Source of the DNA: Alphaproteobacteria bacterium
GTDB lineage: Bacteria; Pseudomonadota; Alphaproteobacteria; Rhizobiales; Hyphomicrobiaceae
Length of the DNA: 32,783 nt
Assembly: GCA_022600345.1 (NCBI GenBank)
Contig: JAHZKP010000084.1
Coordinates: 1-32,783, forward strand
Direction of reading: 5' to 3'
A program made the translations under genes and the position numbers. Each line of letters begins with the position of its first letter. Within the stretch, counting starts at the first letter, position 1. Positions 1 to 8,545 of this stretch are shown here, one piece after another. Below the pieces are notes generated by a model. That model saw only the letters and a program-made list of their open reading frames with translations. It searched no databases and had not been told where the DNA came from.

Positions 1-140
1 AACCCGAAGGGCCGGGCGGATTTGCGCCAATCTCTGCGCAGCCCGTCTTGTCCGTAGCCCCGCTACGCACTGCGCCGGTCCACTTGATCTTGTCACTAAT
101 CCGCCTCGGCAGAATGGTTCGATTTGGTCGGAAAGTGCTC
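1..140 (-). repeat. Partial copy 1 of a MITE-like inverted-repeat element
   Basis: This is the reverse complement of the left part of the fuller copy at 4845-5138. Bases 74-140 match that copy without a mismatch, ending in the terminal sequence GGTCGGAAAGTGCTC. The window starts inside the element, so its other end is missing. No transposase is encoded. The near identity of two copies suggests recent spread or strong conservation; that is inference. Confidence 0.85.
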
Positions 141-155
141 TGGGTCCGCCTAGTT

Positions 156-225
156 GACTTGCGAGTGCCGGAACGCTTGCGTCGCGGATATCGATATGAA
201 TTGGTTGCCAGGGCACTCACAAGTC
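156..225. repeat. 14-bp imperfect inverted repeat
   Basis: GACTTGCGAGTGCC at 156-169 pairs with GGCACTCACAAGTC at 212-225 with one mismatch, around a 42-nt spacer. It lies just outside the repeat copy and before mutM. Function unknown. Confidence 0.5.
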
Positions 226-237
226 ATGGCGGCCCGT

Positions 238-354
238 CCTCTCCCTCCAGGGGAGAGGAGGTGTTTGAGGTGAGCGAAGCTATGAACCGCGAGGCCGGAG
301 ACTGCGGCCTCGGAGTACGCGCCGCCCCGATGGATCCTCCCGGGCTTGACCGGG
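238..354. repeat. Three short hairpins upstream of mutM
   Basis: CCTCTCCC/GGGAGAGG (238-258), GAGGCCG/CGGCCTC (291-311) and CCCGG/CCGGG (339-354) follow one another. The first and third resemble GC-rich intergenic palindromes scattered in many alphaproteobacterial genomes. None is followed by a T-run, so they are not clear terminators. No gene is seen in 141-385. Confidence 0.4.
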
Positions 355-385
355 GAAGCAACAGTCGTGAACTCAAGAGTGCAAC

Positions 386-1270
386 ATGCCTGAGCTACCC
401 GAAGTCGAAACGGTCAGGGCTGGCCTGGCCCCGGTGCTCACCGGTAAACGCATCGTGCGCCTTGAGCAGCGCCGCCCGAATTTGCGCTTTCCGTTTCCCG
501 CAAACTTCGCTCGCCGCCTTGAAGGCCGCCGCATAGAGAACCTGTACCGCCGCTCCAAATACCTCATTGCCAATATTAAAGGCGGCGAATCCCTGATCAT
601 GCATCTGGGCATGTCGGGCCGTTTCACGATTGTTCCCGCTGACAGCGAGGCCGATGCCTCCGGGAGTTTTACTTTTTCCACCGGCGCGAATCCGAAACAC
701 GACCACGTCACCTTCCGTACTGAGGATGGTGCAACCGTCACTTACAATGACCCGCGCCGCTTCGGGTTCATGGTGATGACGCCCACGGCCGAATTCGACA
801 GCCATCCGCTGATCCGCGATCTGGGACCAGAGCCACTTGGAAATGCGCTTCACGCAGGCCATCTGGCATCACGGGCGCTGGGCCGCAAGGCTGACCTCAA
901 AGCCTTCCTGATGGACCAGAAGAATGTTGCGGGCCTGGGCAACATCTACGTCTGCGAAGCGCTCTATCGCGCCGGGCTTTCTCCCAAACGCGTAGCATCG
1001 TGTTTGGCAAAGAAATCGGGCGCGCCAACCGGCCGGGCCGAACGCCTCGTCACAACCATCCGCGAAGTGCTGTCTGAGGCCATCAAAGCGGGTGGCTCGT
1101 CATTGCGCGATTATCGCGCCGCTGACGGCGCGCTAGGCTACTTCCAGCATTCGTTCGCGGTTTACGGCCGTGAGGGCGAGCCCTGCCGAACGCCAGGGTG
1201 CACGCGTAAGGTCCAGCGCATCGTTCAGGCCGGCCGCTCGACCTTCTATTGTGGCACATGCCAGCGCTAA
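386..1270 (+). CDS. mutM: Formamidopyrimidine-DNA glycosylase (Fpg/MutM)
   Basis: Bifunctional base-excision repair enzyme that removes 8-oxoguanine and ring-opened purines and nicks the abasic site. The 294-residue product begins [11 protein letters not shown], with the catalytic Pro2 and Glu3 of the family exposed after Met removal; a conserved lysine lies in the RRSKYLI segment near residue 58. The C-terminal zinc finger is complete, with Cys267, Cys272, Cys289 and Cys292. It is somewhat longer than the about 270 residues usual in enterobacteria because of an insertion near residues 85-105. The ATG is fixed by the conserved N-terminus. Its stop overlaps by 4 nt the end of a small gene on the other strand. 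The order mutM - enoyl-CoA hydratase - rpsT - dnaA is typical of Hyphomicrobiales. Confidence 0.97.
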   Translation: MPELPEVETVRAGLAPVLTGKRIVRLEQRRPNLRFPFPANFARRLEGRRIENLYRRSKYLIANIKGGESLIMHLGMSGRFTIVPADSEADASGSFTFSTGANPKHDHVTFRTEDGATVTYNDPRRFGFMVMTPTAEFDSHPLIRDLGPEPLGNALHAGHLASRALGRKADLKAFLMDQKNVAGLGNIYVCEALYRAGLSPKRVASCLAKKSGAPTGRAERLVTTIREVLSEAIKAGGSSLRDYRAADGALGYFQHSFAVYGREGEPCRTPGCTRKVQRIVQAGRSTFYCGTCQR

Positions 1271-1497
1271 GGTTTTCTGGACGGCCAGAAAGCAACAAGC
1301 AGTCCCGCAGCCAGGAACATGAGGCCAAAGAGGCCATAGACAAACGCGCTGTCGTGGTAGACCACCCCTGAAGTGGGATCAAAGCAGCGTCCCAAAGCAT
1401 TGAAGCAGGAGCGCCAGACGAAGTAGAACTGGTGGAAAGCAATACTGCTTAGACCACCGGTCAGAAATAAGACTGCTGCAATGGTGCGCCGGAGCAT
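1267..1497 (-). CDS. Small two-helix membrane protein, unknown function
   Basis: 76 residues from the internal ATG at 1497. Two hydrophobic segments are visible: about residues 5-20 (a run containing AAVLFLTGG) and about 52-70 ([18 protein letters not shown]), ending in a short basic tail. Two cysteines ([10 protein letters not shown]) sit in the loop between them and could face the periplasm. It is convergent with mutM, overlapping its stop, and divergent from the enoyl-CoA hydratase. No good ribosome binding site is visible, and an alternative start at 1539 would add 14 residues. I do not recognise the family. Confidence 0.5.
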   Translation of the reverse strand: MLRRTIAAVLFLTGGLSSIAFHQFYFVWRSCFNALGRCFDPTSGVVYHDSAFVYGLFGLMFLAAGLLVAFWPSRKP

Positions 1498-1537
1498 AGT
1501 AATCGGTTGGCTTGAGTTTCGAAATGGAGAACTAATC

Positions 1538-2311
1538 ATGAGCTACGAAACCATACTGGTCGAGACCGTAGGCCGCGTCGGCACCATTACGCTGAACAGG
1601 CCCGAGGCGCTGAATGCCCTGAATTCAAAACTGATCGGCGAACTTGATTGCGCCCTGTCAGGTTTCGACCATGACGATGAGATCGGTGCAATTGTCATTA
1701 CCGGCTCTGAGAAAGCCTTCGCAGCCGGCGCCGATATCAAGGAGATGGCGCCCAAGTCCTACATGGACGTCTATAAGGAAGACTTCGCCGCCGGCTGGGG
1801 TAACGTTTCGCAATGCCGAAAGCCCGTCATTGCAGCCGTTTCAGGCTTTTGCCTGGGCGGCGGCTGCGAATTGGCGATGGCCTGCGACATGATCATTGCC
1901 GCCGATACCGCCAAGTTCGGCCAACCCGAAATCACACTCGGCATCATGCCGGGCATCGGTGGCACCCAGCGCCTGATCCGCGCGGTTGGCAAGTCGAAGG
2001 CCATGGAACTGTGCCTGTCGGGCCGCATGATGGATGCTGAAGAAGCCGAACGCTCCGGGCTTGTCGCCAGGGTCGTGCCCGCCGCCGATCTGTTGGGCGA
2101 AACCTCAAAGCTGGCCGCCAAGATCTCTTCCATGTCGCTGCCAGCGGTGATGATGACCAAGGAAACCGTCAACCGCGCCTACGAGACGACACTGTCTGAA
2201 GGCCTGCTGTTCGAACGTCGCGTCTTTCACTCAATGTTTGCAACCGACGACCAGAAAGAGGGCATGGCCGCCTTTACCGAAAAGCGCAAACCTGACTTCA
2301 AGCACCGTTAG
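1538..2311 (+). CDS. Enoyl-CoA hydratase (crotonase family)
   Basis: Hydrates trans-2-enoyl-CoA to 3-hydroxyacyl-CoA in fatty-acid beta-oxidation and related CoA pathways; cytosolic, normally a hexamer. The 257-residue product has the crotonase fold signatures: the [10 protein letters not shown] oxyanion-hole segment (about 61-70), GGGCELAM with catalytic Glu111, and [18 protein letters not shown] with catalytic Glu131. Both glutamates typical of true hydratases are present, which favours hydratase over isomerase or dehalogenase members. The start at 1538 is preceded by GGAGA at good spacing; an upstream in-frame ATG at 1481 gives an uncharacteristic 19-residue extension. The stop overlaps by 14 nt the end of the convergent membrane-protein gene. 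Substrate length cannot be told. Confidence 0.95.
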   Translation: MSYETILVETVGRVGTITLNRPEALNALNSKLIGELDCALSGFDHDDEIGAIVITGSEKAFAAGADIKEMAPKSYMDVYKEDFAAGWGNVSQCRKPVIAAVSGFCLGGGCELAMACDMIIAADTAKFGQPEITLGIMPGIGGTQRLIRAVGKSKAMELCLSGRMMDAEEAERSGLVARVVPAADLLGETSKLAAKISSMSLPAVMMTKETVNRAYETTLSEGLLFERRVFHSMFATDDQKEGMAAFTEKRKPDFKHR

Positions 2312-2927
2312 AGTCGGCCGCCGCTCGTCTCAGTCGCAAGTGTGTAATCGCGGCAATTACGGAAATGACAATCAACGCAAGCCCGCCGGCTATGAATACA
2401 TGGTTGGCGGGCCAGTCCGTCTTGATGCTGGCAAACTTCCCCGAGCCGATCAGGAAACCAAGCCCCATGGCCGCACCGGCCGCCTGCGCCATCGCCAGGT
2501 AGGCTGAAACATCCAAGCTCAAATCCGAACGAAACTGGCTTTCCTTGTCCCCCAGCAAGTGGACATAGCCAAGCAGCGCGCCTGCAATCAGAACCATCGC
2601 GATGGCGTACTGCCAGCTATGAAACCACCACAGTTCGGTCAGGCCATAGATCGCCAGAAGCGCCCCCGCCCCCCAGGCGTAGACCATCGCCATGAGCCGG
2701 CCGTTGCGGCGTGCAGTATTCAGCGGCGCTTCAGCATCGCTGGAAAGGGCACCCTTCGCATCCTTCAGGATCGGCCGGTTGGTCGCCAGCGCGGCTTCCA
2801 CCATCAACATCGCAAAGCCAAGTGCGGCGCCCAGGCAGGCAAATTTCGCCGCCCCCGCGACACACCAAACCATCAACGAGATCGACAACAAGATCCCAAC
2901 GATCACGACCGGCATGCGCGATTCCAT
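2298..2927 (-). CDS. Multi-pass membrane protein, paralogue A
   Basis: 209 residues with about six hydrophobic stretches: two near the N-terminus (about 4-50), a pair in the middle (about 85-135) and two towards the C-terminus. The start at 2927 has a purine-rich GGGAGGG upstream; an ATG at 2954 is possible but lacks support. It resembles the neighbour at 3115-3741: both share a WGA segment after an R-x-MG/MA motif, a K/E-rich soluble loop, an LGxLI-x(3)-GKF segment and a DWxAN motif before the last helix. The pair looks like a tandem duplication. I do not recognise a named family; a function in stress or respiration would be guesswork. Confidence 0.8.
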   Translation of the reverse strand: MESRMPVVIVGILLSISLMVWCVAGAAKFACLGAALGFAMLMVEAALATNRPILKDAKGALSSDAEAPLNTARRNGRLMAMVYAWGAGALLAIYGLTELWWFHSWQYAIAMVLIAGALLGYVHLLGDKESQFRSDLSLDVSAYLAMAQAAGAAMGLGFLIGSGKFASIKTDWPANHVFIAGGLALIVISVIAAITHLRLRRAAADSNGA

Positions 2928-3027
2928 TAAGAAAGACCCTCCCCCGAGCACCAAGAGTGTACTGGATCAGAAATTTGCCTCCCGTCGTAAGGGAGCAAAT
3001 TCTGTGTATCTGGAACACTCGACACCA

Positions 3028-3060
3028 ACAAAACAGGCGGCCCGATTTCTCGGACCGCCT
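3028..3060 (-). terminator. Rho-independent terminator of paralogue B
   Basis: On the minus strand AGGCGGTCCGA and TCGGGCCGCCT form an 11-bp stem (one G-T pair) with a 4-nt loop at 3035-3060, followed by GTTTTGTT. It sits about 55 nt after the stop of the gene at 3115-3741. Confidence 0.8.
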
Positions 3061-3114
3061 ATTTAAATGACCGTATCATCTACGTCGCCAAGGTCGCGGA
3101 AGCAGACCTGGCCG

Positions 3115-3741
3115 TCAAGCGCCATGCCCGGCGACGTTGCCGTTTCCTTGCTCGTTCTTGTGTTTGGTCCACAGTGCGTTGGCCGTAATGATGGCAATGC
3201 TAAGCGCCCCAAAGAAGAAGATGTTGTTGGCCGCCCAGTCCTGCCAGCCGATATTCTTTCCAACCGTGACCGGGAATTTGCCGTCGATGATCAATCCCAG
3301 CATCGCGATCAACATTCCAACCCACTGACCGATGGAAAGATACTTTGCCAGGTTCAGCATCGTTTCATCCTTGCGGCCCGATTCTGCATCACGCTCCAGC
3401 GTTGCGGCAAAGAACATGCACAAGATGCCGACCAGCGCGAATACGCCGGTAAACACGAGCCACTCTTTCCACGACAGGATGAAGTAGTAGGTGACGAACA
3501 AGCTAAGTGCGCCCCAAACCCAGACCAGCCCCATGGCGCGAGCGGTGGTTGCTGCAACAATGTTTTCTTGCACACCAGCTTTGCGCTGTTGCCTGTTTTC
3601 TCCAACGGCCATGCCTGCGATCGACAGGCCGATCAGTGCGGCAACGGCGGTGTGAATGTTTGGTTGGCCGGCAGCAGCACTTAGAATTATAGCTGCAAGG
3701 CTGATCGTAAGCGTGATCATCCAGATGACAAGTGAAGCCAT
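3115..3741 (-). CDS. Multi-pass membrane protein, paralogue B
   Basis: 208 residues, several transmembrane helices (about 3-22, 30-45, 70-90, 95-112, 137-155 and 180-198). The start at 3741 is preceded by GGGAG 8 nt upstream, and upstream in-frame extension lacks membrane-protein character. It shares length, helix spacing and motifs (WGAL near 77, a charged loop ERDAESGRKDE, LGLIIDGKFP, DWAANN) with the adjacent gene at 2298-2927. It has its own terminator, so the two are probably separate transcripts or weakly coupled. Family unknown to me. Confidence 0.8.
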   Translation of the reverse strand: MASLVIWMITLTISLAAIILSAAAGQPNIHTAVAALIGLSIAGMAVGENRQQRKAGVQENIVAATTARAMGLVWVWGALSLFVTYYFILSWKEWLVFTGVFALVGILCMFFAATLERDAESGRKDETMLNLAKYLSIGQWVGMLIAMLGLIIDGKFPVTVGKNIGWQDWAANNIFFFGALSIAIITANALWTKHKNEQGNGNVAGHGA

Positions 3742-4011
3742 GCGGTCGTCTCCCGTAGATTTGAATGGGGCCCGGTAACAGCAGATCCGTCCCAACATCG
3801 GGCGGCGGGCAAGCGGAATAACCAGTAAATAACCAACGCAGCGTTCATATTTGCCTAACACGAATCGCTTTCGGAATTCGATATACAAGAAAAGTACACG
3901 CTTTGTGAGCCTCCCTGGATGTTGTTTTTGGACGGTGGCAGGAGGTTTTCCGAAAAGCCAACCTGCCTGACGCCCGGCAGGGCGCGCCCTCGCTGCTTGC
4001 CCAAACGGACG
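3742..4011. other. Divergent intergenic region
   Basis: Non-coding stretch between paralogue B (leftward) and the rpsT promoter. Its short open frames lack start signals and family resemblance. It is locally AT-richer around 3850-3905, where a leftward promoter is plausible, but no clear hexamer pair was found. Confidence 0.4.
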
Positions 4012-4040
4012 TTGACCCCCACGCCGACTGGGACTATAAC
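4012..4040 (+). promoter_or_regulatory. rpsT promoter
   Basis: TTGACC at 4012-4017 and TATAAC at 4035-4040 are separated by 17 nt, a near-consensus housekeeping sigma-70 promoter. Transcription would start about 4047, giving a leader of about 130 nt before rpsT. Confidence 0.7.
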
Positions 4041-4175
4041 GCTGACCACACACCCGCTCGGATCGCTCGATCTGGGCGGTTTATCTATTTTGCCGCCTCC
4101 TCCGTCGCAAACTCGTAAGCTTCAGTCGACGGGGTTGCTTAGGCGGCTTTCCGGTTCACGAAGGAAAACCATCGA

Positions 4176-4442
4176 ATGGCCAACACGAAATCGGCTAAGA
4201 AAGCCGTTCGCAAGATCGAATTCCGTACCGCGATCAATAAGGTACACCGTACCCGCATGCGCAACGAGGTGCGCCGCGTCGAGGAAGCCATCGCTTCCGG
4301 CGAGCAGGACAAGGCGCTCGCCGCGATGAAGCTCGCAGAGCCCCTGATCGCCCGCAGCGCCCAGCACGGTATCATTCACCGCAACAATGCCTCCCGCAAG
4401 GTGTCCCGCCTGACCCAGCGCATCAAGGCGATGTCGGCCTGA
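4176..4442 (+). CDS. rpsT: 30S ribosomal protein S20
   Basis: 88 residues, beginning [15 protein letters not shown] and rich in Lys and Arg, the full length of bacterial S20, which binds 16S rRNA in the body of the small subunit. AAGGA lies 9 nt before the ATG. It has its own promoter and terminator and is therefore monocistronic. Placement directly before the dnaA region is a common alphaproteobacterial arrangement. Confidence 0.97.
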   Translation: MANTKSAKKAVRKIEFRTAINKVHRTRMRNEVRRVEEAIASGEQDKALAAMKLAEPLIARSAQHGIIHRNNASRKVSRLTQRIKAMSA

Positions 4443-4458
4443 TTTCCCGCACGTCGAA

Positions 4459-4539
4459 GCAGCCGGTCAGCGAACAGCCGGCCTGAGGGCCACCGTCTTG
4501 CCAGCGCGTGCCCCTTGGGACAGGTCGGCAACCGGCTGC
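4459..4539 (+). ncRNA. Structured 3' region of the rpsT transcript (candidate)
   Basis: GCAGCCGGT (4459-4467) pairs perfectly with ACCGGCTGC (4531-4539). Between them are hairpins GGCC-TGAG-GGCC and TGCCCC/GGGACA, giving a possible multi-branched RNA between the rpsT stop and its terminator. It may be a 3'-UTR element or a processed small RNA; no known RNA family is recognised. Confidence 0.35.
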
Positions 4540-4576
4540 CCGAAGACCCAGTGCCGCCCGATCAGACGCACCTGAC

Positions 4577-4613
4577 AACCCGCTCGCGAGGTATTTCGTC
4601 GGCGGGTTTTTTT
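4577..4613 (+). terminator. Rho-independent terminator after rpsT
   Basis: AACCCGC (4577-4583) pairs with GCGGGTT (4602-4608) and is followed by a continuous T-run to 4613. It ends the rpsT transcript. Confidence 0.85.
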
Positions 4614-4844
4614 GTGATCGATTGACGGCCATTCATGATTCCGCCCGCCCGATTAATCGGATTGGCCCGCGCCCCGGCAGTCCCTTCAGGCGGCAACAAT
4701 CAGATTGCCCTAATCATGCCGGTCCAGCGGCACCTCTGGCCGCGATGCCCCATCAGAGCCCGGTCGCATTCGAACAATTTGCGAAGAATCGGCCATCGCC
4801 CGGTTGGATCGAAAGCGCCCCTGCAGAGGATTCTAATCTCGCTT

Positions 4845-5138
4845 GAGCACTTTCCGACCAAATCGAACCATTCTGCCGAGGCGGATTAGTGACAAGATCA
4901 AGTGGACCGGCACAGCTCGTGGCGGTGCCACGGGCAAGACGGGACGCGCAGAGATTGGCGCAAATCCGCCCGGCCCGTCCAGTCGTAGATTGGCTCCGCC
5001 AATACGGGTTTCCAAGCGGCGGCCACCCAGTGCGTCGAGCGGCTTGGCCGATCACCCAGATCGACCCGCGCCACTCTCCTGCTGGATCGACTCGCCGCTT
5101 GAGAAACAGAATTGAATCGATTTGGTCGGAAATTGCTC
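4845..5138 (+). repeat. MITE-like element, complete copy 2 (294 bp)
   Basis: The ends are imperfect inverted repeats: GAGCACTTTCCGACCAAATC at the left and the complement of GAGCAATTTCCGACCAAATC at the right, with similarity continuing about 10 nt further. Copies 1 and 3 match opposite halves of it. No transposase fits in 294 bp; open frames inside are short. No clear target-site duplication is visible (left flank CTT, right flank TAA). It lies between rpsT and dnaA. Confidence 0.85.
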
Positions 5139-6499
5139 TAAACGCACTGGAATCGAAAAATCGCCATCGCCCAAACCCTTGGCGCGCCACCTTTGGTGGT
5201 AGTCATGGCCGTGCCGACCGACCTCGCTGAATTTTTCTCTCAAGCGTCACGCCGTTGCGTGTTCGCCACAGTCCACCCAACTTCCGCACTTCGCGACGGC
5301 CGCACCTGAACACATCTAACGTGAAGGATTCTGGAGACTTAGTCGATTCCGCGCCATCGCTCGACGGCCACAGACTCGTTTTTGGAAATCCCACTTCAAA
5401 GGGTTTTCATCGAGAGATAACAACTGTGCGACAAAGTGTAGAATTCACTCGTCCACCGGCCTGTTAAAAACCCCCGCCAACCTGTGGAAATTGGGCGTTT
5501 AAAAGCGTTGTTCGCGCACCGATCGACGTGTATGTCCAGCAAATTCAAGCCCCGGTTGACGCCCTGAAACACGGCACAACCAGACCTCTGGCCCACTTGC
5601 CCCTCCCGCCTTAACAAGCTATTAATCTCCCCCACTGCAGCGGTGGACAACATTGCTGCAGACGCGCCGGAAAAAATTTATCCAGGCGGCGAGATTTTGT
5701 AAGGCGTGTTCCCAGACCAGAGTTTTTGTTCCCAGTACTCCGGCTGGATTGTCGAAAAATTTGCGTGGCCACCGATGGTGGCCTGTAAGGGCTCGGAACT
5801 CGTTCCGTGTTCAACGGGAAGTTGCGCGTTGTTTGGGTAGGAGTAGTTCACTCCGTCTCCAAAGTTTAGGGCACAGCGCGTTTCGTCATGACTGTGTGGA
5901 GGGTAATGTGGGGTCTCGAAGAGCAATCTTCGTAGCGATCAGGACAACGTTTGAAATGAACGGTCTGATCGGTCCGAAACGGTTTGGTAAGAAGCAGAAT
6001 CAAGAACCGCCAACGGTTGGTTGCAGCGCCATTGCTGCGAATCACTGGCTAACTGATTTGCCCGCTGTGGGCAAGATGACGTCGCTGCAGAACCGCGGCC
6101 GTCCCGGGTCACCAGGCCATTCAATTGGTCGATCCTCTCAATGCACTCCCATGATGGGCACCCCGATTGAGGGGTTGGGAGCGCATCGATGTGATCCTCA
6201 GACGCCGATCTAAGTGACGCAATACAGCCGGATTGTAGCGACGAGATCCGGTCATAGAAGCGAGACCGAATAGTTGGCCGAATGAAGCCGGCAGGTTTCG
6301 CATAAGGGCAAGCCGGTAATAGGCAGCCGGCCCCGATTGTAAGCGCAGTCGTCCGCGCGCGTACCAAGTGCAATGCAAATGAGACTGGAGGCTCCAGCCG
6401 TGTCCGCTCCTCAATCTAAGAGGGGCGAACGCAAGAGCAGTGCCATGTCTCATCGCCAACAGAATTGAACATTACTTTTAGAGTGCGGGGACTAACATC
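5139..6499. other. Gene-free region upstream of dnaA, candidate oriC
   Basis: Roughly 1.36 kb with no convincing gene. A CtrA-type site is at 5611-5625. Weak DnaA-box-like 9-mers (two mismatches from TTATCCACA) occur at 5483-5491 (minus), 5642-5650 (minus), 5678-5686 (plus) and 6066-6074 (minus). TGTTCCCAG is repeated at 5707-5715 and 5727-5735, and AT-rich runs occur near 5671-5681. Hairpins are at 6146-6181 and a 13-nt palindrome CTGGAGGCTCCAG at 6385-6397. Position next to dnaA and the CtrA box make it a plausible origin, but the DnaA boxes are poor. Confidence 0.45.
5611..5625. promoter_or_regulatory. CtrA binding site, TTAA-N7-TTAA
   Basis: TTAACAAGCTATTAA matches exactly the full CtrA recognition motif known from Caulobacter and other alphaproteobacteria. 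It sits in the gene-free dnaA upstream region with weak DnaA-box-like sites on either side, which would allow cell-cycle control of initiation. Confidence 0.65.
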
Positions 6500-8119
6500 A
6501 TGCAGACGACATTGCAGGCCGAGGCAACGGCGCTGATTGCAGAACGCAACCTCAAGGCTGACACAGCGCCGGGCGCGGCGTCGACCAACCGAATGCCGGA
6601 AAAGAAGACGGCCGCAAGCAGTGCTGGCAACGCACTGGTGCCAGCCGGCGGCGGTGTCGGCGGCCAGAAAGTGCGAACCTTATTGCGCAAAAGGCTGGGC
6701 GAAGACGTCTATACGAGCTGGTTTAACGCCATCGAATTCGATGCCTTTGAAAACGGCGTTGTCGAGGTTTCCGTACCGGTAAAATTCCTCCGCAACTGGA
6801 TCCAGACACACTACATCGCCGACCTGCTTGAGTGCTGCCAGGCCGAATTCAAGGGCGCCGAAAAAGTCGAAGTCAAGCTGCGCCAGCCGCGCGCTGCCGC
6901 CCGGCCCGCACCAGCCCCGGTCGTTGCCGCAAAAGCCCCCGCGTCCCTGGAGCGCTCTGCGAATTGCGCACCGCGCGCCATGGGCCATGACGCAGTCGGT
7001 CCGATGACCGGCCTGCAGGCTTCGATTCCGCAACTGCCACAGCCAGGCCGCACCACAAAGGTCGGCGACTTCGAAGGGTCCCCGCTCGATCCGCGTTACA
7101 CCTTCGATACCTTCGTTGTCGGTTCTTCCAACCGCGTCGCCCATGCCGCAGCAACCAGGGTGGCAGAATCGCTCGGCTTCGAAAGCCCCGGCTTCAACCC
7201 ACTGTTCATTCACGCCCCCGTTGGTCTGGGCAAGTCGCACCTTTTGCAGGCCGCCGCCTGGGAAGTCACCCGCCGCCGCCCCGATGCCAACGTCCTTTAT
7301 CTGACCGCCGATGGCTTCCGCTATCGCTTCGTTGAAGCGCTGCGCAGCGAAGATCCACTGTCGTTCAAGGAGAAATTCCGCAAGGTCGACATTCTATTGA
7401 TCGACGACTTGGAATTCATGCACGGCGCCCAGACCGAAACCGAGTTCGATCATATCGTCAACGCACTTCTTGATGGCGGCCGCCAGTTGGTCGTCGCCTC
7501 CTCGCGCCCTCCCGCCCAGATCGAACGCCTCAACGAGCGCATGCGTTCGCGCCTCGCCCGCGGCCTGGTTACCGAATTGGGGGCATTCGACTACGAGCAC
7601 CGCGTCAGCGTCATCGAGATGCGTATCGCCGAAAAGCGCGTCATGGACCCTACCTTCAACCTCTCTCGCGAGGTTGTCGAACTGTTGGCCGACCGGCTCA
7701 AGGACAACGGCCGCGAATTGGAAGGCGCCGTCATTCGCCTGTTTGCCAATTGGCAGTATGTCCGCGCACCGATCACAGCCGATGTCGCCGAAACCGTCAT
7801 CCGAGATCTCGTCCAGGGGCTGGAGCCGCGCCGGATCAAGATCGAGGATATTTTGCGGGTCATCACGCGCCACTTCGGCGTGTCCAAGACAGACCTGCTG
7901 TCTCAGCGCCGCCACCGTTCGGTCGTCTGGCCCCGTCAGATCGGCATGTTCCTGGCAAAGCAGATGACCGCGCGTTCGCTGCCCGAAATCGGACGCCGCT
8001 TCGGTAACCGCGACCACACCACCGTCCTTCACGCCATCCGCAAGATTGACGGTGAGATCAACAAGAACCCACGCCTTCGCGATGAACTGGAAGATCTGAA
8101 AAAGCAGCTCAACAACTAA
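6500..8119 (+). CDS. dnaA: Chromosomal replication initiator protein DnaA
   Basis: AAA+ protein that binds DnaA boxes at the origin, melts DNA and loads the helicase. The 539-residue product has domain I (about 57-125), a Pro/Ala-rich linker (about 130-190), the ATPase with Walker A APVGLGKSH (239-247) and Walker B LLIDD (299-303), an arginine-rich segment (RMRSRLARG), and the C-terminal DNA-binding domain ending with the signature GRRFGNRDHTTVLHAI. It carries about 55 extra residues before domain I; ATG 6593 would remove 31 of them. The start at 6500 has a GGGGA upstream. A hairpin terminator follows, so dnaN is not simply its operon partner. Confidence 0.97.
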   Translation: MQTTLQAEATALIAERNLKADTAPGAASTNRMPEKKTAASSAGNALVPAGGGVGGQKVRTLLRKRLGEDVYTSWFNAIEFDAFENGVVEVSVPVKFLRNWIQTHYIADLLECCQAEFKGAEKVEVKLRQPRAAARPAPAPVVAAKAPASLERSANCAPRAMGHDAVGPMTGLQASIPQLPQPGRTTKVGDFEGSPLDPRYTFDTFVVGSSNRVAHAAATRVAESLGFESPGFNPLFIHAPVGLGKSHLLQAAAWEVTRRRPDANVLYLTADGFRYRFVEALRSEDPLSFKEKFRKVDILLIDDLEFMHGAQTETEFDHIVNALLDGGRQLVVASSRPPAQIERLNERMRSRLARGLVTELGAFDYEHRVSVIEMRIAEKRVMDPTFNLSREVVELLADRLKDNGRELEGAVIRLFANWQYVRAPITADVAETVIRDLVQGLEPRRIKIEDILRVITRHFGVSKTDLLSQRRHRSVVWPRQIGMFLAKQMTARSLPEIGRRFGNRDHTTVLHAIRKIDGEINKNPRLRDELEDLKKQLNN

Positions 8120-8157
8120 TCCCAATTTTCGCAGGCAGCGAAAACCAAACCGAATCC

Positions 8158-8184
8158 GGGCCGGCTTCCTGAGCCGGCCCGTTT
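8158..8184 (+). terminator. Terminator after dnaA
   Basis: GGGCCGGCT and AGCCGGCCC form a perfect 9-bp stem with a TCCTG loop (8158-8180), followed by GTTTC. It lies 38 nt after the dnaA stop. The T-run is short, so termination may be partial. Confidence 0.65.
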
Positions 8185-8224
8185 CGAACCTCCAGCGCCG
8201 CTAGGGCATGGCGCGGGAGGTTCG
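8185..8224. repeat. Long hairpin between dnaA and dnaN
   Basis: CGAACCTCC pairs with GGAGGTTCG, and inside it GCGCC pairs with GGCGC: a 14-bp stem with a single unpaired base on each side and a 10-nt loop. No T-run follows. It is separate from the terminator hairpin next to it. The rest of 8225-8545 holds no gene; the dnaN promoter should lie there but no clear hexamers are seen. Confidence 0.6.
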
Positions 8225-8545
8225 TGCGGGGGGCAGGGGTGGCGCTTGAACAAGGCGTCGCCCCTTGCTGCGTTGTGGGCAGCCTCATGCCTCACTATTT
8301 GCCTCATCAGTTTCCAAGTGTCGCCCGGAAGCCATAGTCTTACACGCAACGCCACTTGAAAAAGCCGGGCTGATCGGGTCAATTGGCGCTCCGCACGAAT
8401 CAGACCTGCGCGCCGATTCGCGGAATGAAGGTCGAAGCGCCGGCCGGAGGAGCGTTCAGCGCCGGGCGGTTTTTGCGTATCCTGGCGGCGATACAGCTTG
8501 AGTTTGAAGTCTAGAAATTGATGCCGGAACCGGCGAGGAGCGACT

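Noticed and set aside
48-536. 162-residue frame starting in repeat copy 1 and overlapping mutM
   Set aside because: Its first part is repeat DNA and the rest lies out of frame within mutM.
4833-5015. Conserved short frame inside the MITE (PVHLILSLIRLGRMVRFGRKVL)
   Set aside because: The same frame appears in copies 1 and 2 only because their DNA is identical; no ribosome binding site and no homology recognised.
5653-6213. 186-residue open frame upstream of dnaA
   Set aside because: No ribosome binding site, no recognisable motif, contains CtrA/origin-like context and overlaps antisense frames of equal quality.
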